Shown piece after piece: positions 1 to 3,686 of a stretch of DNA of 13,179 bases (position 1 is its first letter; every line of letters starts with the position of its first letter). The position numbers and the translations under genes were made by a program. Origin of the DNA: Yes71-27 sp040758635 (GTDB lineage: Bacteria > Bacillota > Desulfotomaculia > Desulfotomaculales > Ammonificaceae); NCBI GenBank assembly GCA_040758635.1, contig JBFLVI010000050.1, positions 1 to 13,179 on the forward strand, read 5' to 3'. The notes under the pieces are model-generated. The model worked only from the letters and a program-made list of their open reading frames with translations, ran no database searches and was not told where the DNA came from.

Positions 1-99
1 AATCTACAAATCCGTGTGCCTATGGATTTTTGGATTTTGTCTATGTATCAGAACCTCAAACCCTTGCAAATCAAAGATCGTGCCTCGAAACAGCGCTAA
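1..99 (+). CDS. Possible C-terminal fragment of a gene cut by the window edge
   Basis: Frame 1 is open from the first base to a TAA at 97-99 and would give the last 32 residues of a protein (contains MDFWILSMYQ). I do not recognise it. An open frame of this length arises by chance fairly often, so this is only a possibility. It would end about 50 bp before the promoter of the toxin-antitoxin pair. Nothing else is visible in positions 1-150. Confidence 0.2.
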   Translation, partial: NLQIRVPMDFWILSMYQNLKPLQIKDRASKQR

Positions 100-151
100 T
101 AAATGCCTCGGTACTGTCGAACTCCGGATTATCCGCGGGCAAATTTAGTCA

Positions 152-181
152 TTGACGACATCAATAACACTGTTATACAAT
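152..181 (+). promoter_or_regulatory. Sigma-70/sigma-A type promoter of the HTH/PIN toxin-antitoxin pair
   Basis: TTGACG at 152-157 is a good -35 box. TACAAT at 176-181 (18-bp spacer) or TATACA at 174-179 (16-bp spacer) serves as the -10. The predicted transcript starts near 188, ahead of the ATG at 212. This also argues against the longer reading that would begin with the TTG at 152, since that codon lies inside the -35 box. Antitoxins of this kind usually repress their own promoter, but no clear operator palindrome is visible. Confidence 0.6.
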
Positions 182-211
182 AACGACAAACCTCCTGAGG
201 GTGATAAGCTT

Positions 212-526
212 ATGGAAAAGGAATGGCTGACGGTTCAGGAAGCGGCAGACTCTCTCGGGGTGGCGCGGGCCACCCTCTATAAGTGGGCAAAACAAGGCCG
301 TCTTCCCATATACAAACTGGGCGAAAGAGTAGCCCGGATCCGCATCGAAGACCTGAAAAAACTATTAGCGCAGGCCAGACCGCTTTACGAAAAGAGGCAC
401 GGCGACAAAACCGCCAAGAAAGCGATCCTGAAAAGAACAAAGGGGGCCTGGGCCGACAACCCCGTAATTGATCAGGCGCTCGCCGAGATAGACCGGGGCT
501 GGAACAAATGGGCAGAGAAATTTTAG
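212..526 (+). CDS. Excisionase/MerR-type HTH DNA-binding antitoxin of a PIN toxin
   Basis: A 104-residue protein. Residues about 6-50 form an excisionase-type helix-turn-helix: an LTVQEAADSLGV start, a recognition-helix stretch ATLYKWAKQGRLP and a wing with RIRIEDLKKLL. The basic middle is followed by a short acidic tail with two Trp, which could be the part that wraps the toxin. The start is the ATG at 212, with GAGGGTGAT at 197-205 as ribosome binding site. The gene overlaps the PIN gene downstream by 19 bp, so the two are translationally coupled. Known from the family: such HTH proteins paired with PIN toxins act as antitoxin and autorepressor. The antitoxin role is inferred from position; the HTH itself is clear. 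Confidence 0.8.
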   Translation: MEKEWLTVQEAADSLGVARATLYKWAKQGRLPIYKLGERVARIRIEDLKKLLAQARPLYEKRHGDKTAKKAILKRTKGAWADNPVIDQALAEIDRGWNKWAEKF

Positions 527-903
527 TTGACACCTCGATCCTTATCGCCCACCTGCGAGCAAAGAGTAAGAAGAAAACCCTTTTTGAACAGGCCGTCGAG
601 GAGTATGACCAGATCTACATTTCAGCGATCACCGCGTGGGAAATCGAGTACGGTGCTCTCCGGGCCGGCCGACCCTCAGATCTTACAGACCTTCTGGAAC
701 TCGTCGAAGTTCTGCCGTTTGGCCTTGCCGAAGCCCGTGCTGCAGCGAAAATATACAAGGAACTGAAAGCCCACAACCGGGAAATAGGTATCCGGGATAC
801 CTTCATCGCGGGAACCTGCGTCGCGAATAACCTCCCTTTGTTAACCACAAACCTGGAACATTTCGGGCGTGTCAACGGGCTGCGGGTATTGGAGTTGGTA
901 TAA
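508..903 (+). CDS. vapC: PIN-domain ribonuclease toxin (VapC family)
   Basis: A full-length PIN domain of 131 residues. The acidic metal-binding residues are in place: Asp8 in VDTSILIAHL, Glu45 in TAWEIEYGA, Asp97 in IRDTFIAG, with the T-T-N element at 113-115 near the end. PIN toxins are Mg/Mn-dependent RNases that cut tRNA or rRNA and stop growth when their antitoxin is lost. It starts inside the end of the HTH antitoxin gene (19-bp overlap); GGGGCTGGAA at about 494-503 is a plausible ribosome binding site. No frame break or lost residue is visible, so unlike most toxin genes in this island it looks functional. RNA target unknown. Confidence 0.88.
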   Translation: MGREILVDTSILIAHLRAKSKKKTLFEQAVEEYDQIYISAITAWEIEYGALRAGRPSDLTDLLELVEVLPFGLAEARAAAKIYKELKAHNREIGIRDTFIAGTCVANNLPLLTTNLEHFGRVNGLRVLELV

Positions 904-997
904 TAAGAGCAAGGAGGCCCCGCACGGCAAAAGAGCGTTAATCAGTAGGAGAGCTTGCCCCGAACAAACACGCCTAACCTGCCGCCCCGAAAGGATC

Positions 998-1047
998 CAC
1001 CACCCGCACCCCGTCGTAAGCCTGACCGGGGCTCAGGTCCTCCGACC
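998..1047. repeat. 50-bp direct repeat, copy 1 (vapC tail)
   Basis: Identical over 50 bp to 1986-2035, with weaker similarity continuing left (973-997 against 1961-1985). Read on the minus strand it encodes the conserved VapC end SEDLSPGQAYDGVRVV, so it is homology between two toxin relics. Confidence 0.9.
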
Positions 1048-1147
1048 CAGCACTCAGAGAAATGCCTTCCCTTCGCAGATATAGTATCGAGTGGATCCAT
1101 CTGGTACATTCCTCCCCCGCAGAGACAATCTATCGCTGAGTGCTGGG
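1046..1147. repeat. 102-bp segment bounded by a perfect 12-bp inverted repeat inside the vapC relic
   Basis: CCCAGCACTCAG at 1046-1057 is the exact reverse complement of CTGAGTGCTGGG at 1136-1147, with 78 bp between. It sits just where the minus-strand PIN reading frame breaks off (before SEDLSPGQ). The related VapC tail at 1962-2090 has only about 16-20 bp at this place. This fits a small MITE-like non-autonomous insertion, or a long hairpin made by rearrangement. No clear target-site duplication is visible. Confidence 0.4.
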
Positions 1148-1341
1148 AAGTCTGGCGCCTGGGCGCTCCGGATGACCATCGCGTCCTAAAATGAAATCCT
1201 ATGCCGCTGCTGAATCTCTATCGCCGCCAACAGATCGGCAACACCGGGCACGTGGACACGCGAGAAAGACCGTGCAAAATACATATAAACACGTGGAGAG
1301 CAAGCTCGGCTCCGGAAAACGCGCCGATAGGGAGAATAAAC

Positions 1342-1584
1342 TTAAGAAGAAGCGCTGTCCAAGAGGGAAATCTCTTCGTGAGCGATGGCAGCAGCCGCGT
1401 AATGCAGGGCCGCCCTGATATCTTCCTCCGTTAAAAAGGGATATTCTGCCATAAGTTCCTTGTTGGTATAACCTTGAGCCAACTTTTCCAAAAGAATTTT
1501 CACCGGGAGGCGTGTTCCTTTTATCACCGGTTTTCCCAACATTATCTTAGGATTAATTTCGATCCTTTCCAAAAATTTTTCCAC
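1342..1584 (-). CDS. DUF433 antitoxin-like protein
   Basis: An 80-residue DUF433 protein: FLERIEINPKIMLGKPVIKG, then TRLPVKILLEKLAQGYT and a YPFLTEEDIRAALHYAA helix. These are the usual landmarks of the family, a small winged-helix-like DNA-binding domain found as the antitoxin beside DUF5615 PIN-like toxins. The start is a GTG at 1584, directly after the TAG (1587-1585) of the upstream DUF5615 remnant, with a GAGGGGTGG ribosome binding site inside that gene's end. The frame is intact, but its partner is truncated and may have lost its promoter, so whether it is expressed is uncertain. Confidence 0.8.
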   Translation of the reverse strand: MEKFLERIEINPKIMLGKPVIKGTRLPVKILLEKLAQGYTNKELMAEYPFLTEEDIRAALHYAAAAIAHEEISLLDSASS

Positions 1585-1839
1585 CTAAAACCACCCCTCA
1601 ATAGGTGCGAACCGGCATTTCTTCGCCGTAACAACGGTGAAATAACCGCTCAATTTACTACCGTATGCCTCCAGCAGCTTTTTGACAGCCTCAGCCTTCT
1701 GGGCTCCGGTAGCTCCCTTCATCCGCAACAGGACGACCCCTGCTGACAGCAATTTCTGCCGGAAGACCAGTTCTCCGAAGTCTTTGTCATTGGTGATAAG
1801 AATCCGCCCCTCCTTTTCTGCGAGCTCAAGCAGGCTGGC
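1585..1839 (-). pseudogene. DUF5615 PIN-like toxin, N-terminus missing
   Basis: Minus-strand translation gives 84 residues with the DUF5615 signature: SLLELAEKEGRILITNDKD, then FGELVFR, GVVLLRMKG and a C-terminal LSGYFTVVTAKKCRF stretch. The family is a Mut7-C/PIN-like nuclease usually of about 110-120 residues, starting with a FLADENF-type motif. Here the frame is closed by a TAA at 1842-1840 right before the conserved part, so the first 30 or so residues with an expected catalytic Asp are lost. No start codon with a ribosome binding site serves the remnant. It abuts the DUF433 gene without a gap, the normal operon order of this toxin-antitoxin type. Confidence 0.75.
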
Positions 1840-1925
1840 TTAGGTTACATTTTACCGTTTCGGCGATAGAGCGTCAATTGATAAGATCACCCCAGGAAAG
1901 AGCTACCCTGCGTCCATCGCGGGCC

Positions 1926-1949
1926 CCGGATAACCTTTCGGCTATCCGG
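1926..1949. repeat. Hairpin with 7-bp perfect stem
   Basis: CCGGATA at 1926-1932 pairs with TATCCGG at 1943-1949 around a 10-nt loop. It lies just beyond the stop of the second VapC relic on the minus strand. No T-run follows on either strand, so it is not a convincing intrinsic terminator. Confidence 0.4.
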
Positions 1950-1961
1950 AACCCTTGTTAC

Positions 1962-2090
1962 CTAACCCGCCGCCTCAAAAGGACTCACCACCCGCACCCC
2001 GTCGTAAGCCTGACCGGGGCTCAGGTCCTCCGACCAGATGACCGCGTTGAGACCTCGCGCCCGGGCGCTCCGGCCACTTTTAAGCATTTT
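1962..2090 (-). pseudogene. Second VapC (PIN) toxin relic, C-terminal tail only
   Basis: On the minus strand the reading RSARARGLNAVIWSEDL, then SPGQAYDGVRVVSPFEAAG and a TAG at 1964-1962 matches the last 35-40 residues of a PIN toxin. Beyond about 2075 the resemblance stops and the upstream sequence is unrelated to the other relic. No catalytic half and no start are present. Confidence 0.6.
1986..2035. repeat. 50-bp direct repeat, copy 2 (vapC tail)
   Basis: Exact match to 998-1047 in the same orientation. It lies within the second VapC relic. The pair could recombine and delete the DUF5615/DUF433 locus between them. Confidence 0.9.
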
Positions 2091-2114
2091 ATCCGGTGAA
2101 GTCCGGGCAACTTC

Positions 2115-2143
2115 TTGCCCGCCGCCGCGAAGTATGCTATACT
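2115..2143 (+). promoter_or_regulatory. Predicted promoter of the AbrB-like antitoxin
   Basis: TTGCCC at 2115-2120 and TATACT at 2138-2143 are separated by 17 bp, a standard sigma-A arrangement. The -35 overlaps the right arm of a small hairpin (CGGGCAA, CTTC loop, TTGCCCG). The expected transcript start is near 2150, 25 nt before the ATG at 2175. Confidence 0.55.
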
Positions 2144-2174
2144 TTCCGTAAATCAGATATGCGGAGGACTAATT

Positions 2175-2384
2175 ATGAAAAATCAGTATGCCATAGACCC
2201 GGCACCCAAACGAGTCCGTGTCTGGGGTCGGGGGCAGTTTACCATCCCGGCGGAGATCCGGGAAAAGCTTAACATTGGCGACGGCACCATCCTCAGCGTC
2301 TTTCAGGTGGGAAAGGCGATCTTGGCCGTCCCCGAGACCCCGCAGGTGATCGAACTGGCCCGCCAAGTTGAGTATAAACGATAA
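2175..2384 (+). CDS. AbrB/MazE-type (SpoVT-AbrB fold) antitoxin, orphan
   Basis: A 69-residue protein with one swapped-hairpin AbrB domain at residues about 9-52: KRVRVWGRGQFTIPAEIREK, then LNIGDGTILSVFQVG and a short hydrophobic strand AILAVP. Such proteins dimerise, bind their own promoter and neutralise a PIN or MazF toxin encoded just downstream. The start is the ATG at 2175 with GGAGGA at 2163-2168; an upstream in-frame start at 2115 is rejected because it lies in the promoter. No intact toxin follows: the stop overlaps the start of a PIN-toxin tail remnant (2374-2469), suggesting that the partner was deleted. It may survive as a stand-alone regulator or as protection against related toxins. 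Confidence 0.8.
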   Translation: MKNQYAIDPAPKRVRVWGRGQFTIPAEIREKLNIGDGTILSVFQVGKAILAVPETPQVIELARQVEYKR

Positions 2385-2469
2385 ACACTTCTTAAGCCCC
2401 GACCTGGAAAAAGAAATACCCCGCCGCATCGTCTCACCGGGAGCCTTCCTGCGTTACCTGTTCCGTTGA
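2374..2469 (+). pseudogene. PIN-toxin C-terminal remnant, copy A
   Basis: Reading from 2374 in a frame different from the AbrB gene gives INDKHFLSPDLEKEIPRR, then IVSPGAFLRYLFR and TGA at 2467-2469. The pattern (N-D-K-H-F-L near the last catalytic site, then a P-G-A-F-L-R-Y-L end) fits the close of a PIN toxin. The rest of the toxin is absent, and the remnant overlaps the end of the AbrB gene. A diverged copy of equal length lies at 3462-3557. Confidence 0.5.
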
Positions 2470-2553
2470 AAAAGCGCCAAGGCTTCAAGGGACAGGCAAG
2501 ACCTGCACCCCTCATCCCCGCAAGATAGCCCGAAAGGGGGTAACAGGGCTGGG

Positions 2554-2583
2554 TTGCGTGCAGGGCATCCGTATGGGTATAAT
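2554..2583 (+). promoter_or_regulatory. Predicted promoter of the UPF0175/DUF3368 pair
   Basis: A perfect -10 box TATAAT at 2578-2583 is preceded by TTGCGT at 2554-2559 with an 18-bp spacer. The transcript would begin near 2590, about 70 nt ahead of the ATG at 2662. The 190-bp gap 2470-2661 holds nothing else that I can support. Confidence 0.65.
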
Positions 2584-2661
2584 GGAACCAAAAAGAGTAA
2601 AGCAGGAGCAGAATTATTTTCCGGAGCGGCTGCTCGACAGCATAGAGGAGGAGTGCCCGTT

Positions 2662-2919
2662 ATGCAATTATCCATAGAACTTCCCGAGGAACTGCTGCAT
2701 GCGATCAGGTTACCGGCTGAAGAAGTCCCAGTCCGGCTAAAAAGAGAACTGTCCATCCGCCTTTACGCCAAAGGCTTACTGGGCTTTGGCAAGGCTCGCC
2801 AACTCGCCGGGATGACAGCCTGGCAGTTTCACGAGTTATTGGGGGAAGAAGGCATTCTCCGTCGCTACGACGTTGAAGAGTTAGAGGAAGACCTCCGGAC
2901 GTTGGAGGAACTGAGTTGA
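2662..2919 (+). CDS. UPF0175 family antitoxin
   Basis: An 85-residue UPF0175 protein: LSIELPEELLHAI at the N-terminus, RLKRELSIRLYAKGLLGFGK in the middle, then ARQLAGMTAWQFHELLGEEG and the acidic end RYDVEELEEDL. The family forms small HTH-type DNA-binding proteins that sit directly upstream of DUF3368 PIN-like toxins and act as their antitoxin. The ATG at 2662 has a strong GAGGAGGAG site (2645-2653). An open frame extends upstream to 2554 but lacks a start with a ribosome site and would cross the promoter. Its stop overlaps the TTG start of the toxin gene (TTGA), so translation is coupled. Confidence 0.85.
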   Translation: MQLSIELPEELLHAIRLPAEEVPVRLKRELSIRLYAKGLLGFGKARQLAGMTAWQFHELLGEEGILRRYDVEELEEDLRTLEELS

Positions 2920-3356
2920 AAGCTGTAAGCAATACCTCCGTACTCATTAGCCTCAGCACCATCGGGCAGCTATCTTTGCTGCCCGACCGGTTTCCGGATG
3001 GAGTGCTGGTTCCGCCTGCCGTTTGGAAGGAAGTGGTAGAACACGGTGAAGGGCGGCCAGGAGCGCACGAAGTAGCTGGAGTCAATTGGATCACCGTATG
3101 TAACGTCAAATCACGAGAGATTGTTCAGCTCTTAGAAATGGAACTCGATGAAGGTGAGGCGGAGGCGGTCGTCCTCGCGCACGAGATAGGAGCGGAAGTC
3201 GTTCTCCTGGATGAGCGAGATGCGCGGCGGGCTGCAAAGAAACTGGGGCTGCGTGTTTTAGGAACCCTCGGCATCCTCATATGGGCGAAACGAGTTGGGA
3301 AGCTGCCGAGTTTGCGTGAGGCCTTGGACGCGCTTCAAAATCAGGCCAGGTTTTGA
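2916..3356 (+). CDS. DUF3368 PIN-like toxin, apparently shortened by a nonsense codon
   Basis: A 146-residue DUF3368 protein. Residues 4-21 hold VSNTSVLISLSTIGQLSLL, the usual family opening (Asn is common at this place in DUF3368). Residues about 32-43 hold VPPAVWKEVVEHG; ELDEGEAEAVVLAHE and VVLLDERDARR carry the further acidic residues, and GTLGILIWAKRVG precedes the C-terminal helices. It starts with TTG at 2916 overlapping the antitoxin stop, with GGAGGAA at 2904-2910. The TGA at 3354-3356 comes early: the same frame continues as ISRALYERALREVGEQNR to a TGA at 3411, which matches the family's normal last helix. A CGA-to-TGA change would explain the stop. It may still be active, but probably is damaged. 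Confidence 0.82.
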   Translation: MKAVSNTSVLISLSTIGQLSLLPDRFPDGVLVPPAVWKEVVEHGEGRPGAHEVAGVNWITVCNVKSREIVQLLEMELDEGEAEAVVLAHEIGAEVVLLDERDARRAAKKLGLRVLGTLGILIWAKRVGKLPSLREALDALQNQARF

Positions 3357-3413
3357 ATTAGTCGCGCACTTTATGAACGGGCACTACGCGAAGTCGGTGA
3401 GCAAAACAGATGA
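3357..3413 (+). pseudogene. Detached last helix of the DUF3368 toxin
   Basis: In frame with the toxin gene and directly behind its TGA (3354-3356) lie 18 sense codons giving ISRALYERALREVGEQNR, ending at TGA 3411-3413. With Arg in place of the stop, the joint would read ARFRISRALYERAL, the typical gFRIS-x-x-LY-x-x-AL ending of DUF3368 proteins. It is therefore the lost end of the same gene. Confidence 0.6.
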
Positions 3414-3461
3414 CCCTCATTGCCATCCGTGTCGAAGCCTTAGGCAAACGCTGCCGCTTGC

Positions 3462-3557
3462 ATAAACGATAAGCACCTCTCACGCTCCGACCTGGAAAAA
3501 GAAGTACCCCGCCGCCTGGCCTCATCGGGAACCTTCCTGCGGTACCTGTTCCCTTAA
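3462..3557 (+). pseudogene. PIN-toxin C-terminal remnant, copy B
   Basis: A second 96-bp copy of the remnant at 2374-2469, clearly related but with many substitutions. Translation gives INDKHLSRSDLEKEVPRR, then LASSGTFLRYLFP and TAA at 3555-3557. Both copies begin at the same ATAAACGATAA string. The surrounding stretch 3414-3686 contains no gene and no clear promoter or terminator that I can identify. Confidence 0.5.
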
Positions 3558-3686
3558 AAAAGAACCAAGGGACAACCCTCGCGAAAAGAACGAGAATCCC
3601 TCCCCACCCCGGCAGGAAAAATCCACCCGCCCGGCGAATTTTGTTGAAAGACCAAGAAAATTACAAAAGGAGCAACCACCAAGGCG

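Larger units (their letters stand above)
974..1250 (-). pseudogene. Decayed VapC (PIN) toxin, C-terminal half with nonsense codon and insertion
   Basis: Read on the minus strand, the sequence encodes the end of a PIN toxin: ADLLAAIEIQQRHRISF, then a TAG at 1188-1186 where the family has Trp (ISF-W-DA), then DAMVIRSAQA. The reading is then interrupted, and resumes as SEDLSPGQAYDGVRVVDPF before a TAG at 976-974. The interruption coincides with a segment bounded by a 12-bp inverted repeat (1046-1147). The N-terminal half with the first catalytic Asp is not found. This is a broken relic, visible only by translating across stops. Its tail is nearly the same as the second VapC tail at 1962-2090. 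Confidence 0.65.

Noticed and set aside
152..211. Longer N-terminus for the HTH antitoxin starting with TTG at 152
   Set aside because: The TTG is part of the TTGACG -35 box; the ATG at 212 has a ribosome site and gives the usual HTH start.
998..2035. Repeated 50-bp blocks as a CRISPR array or attachment sites
   Set aside because: There are only two copies about 990 bp apart, and they are explained by coding homology of two VapC tails. No cas genes or integrase are present.
2104..2120. CGGGCAA-CTTC-TTGCCCG hairpin as a terminator
   Set aside because: No T-run follows on either strand, and its right arm coincides with the -35 of the AbrB promoter.
2582..2677. Small plus-strand frame of 31 codons (MEPKRVKQEQNYFPERLL...) overlapping the start of the UPF0175 gene
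   Set aside because: Its ATG lies inside the TATAAT -10 box (2578-2583), so the predicted transcript starts downstream of it, and it has no ribosome binding site.
3560..3686. Promoter for the fusion gene and glycan operon
   Set aside because: TTGAAA at 3644 has no acceptable -10 at 16-18 bp; I could not support any promoter here, so transcription may start further upstream.
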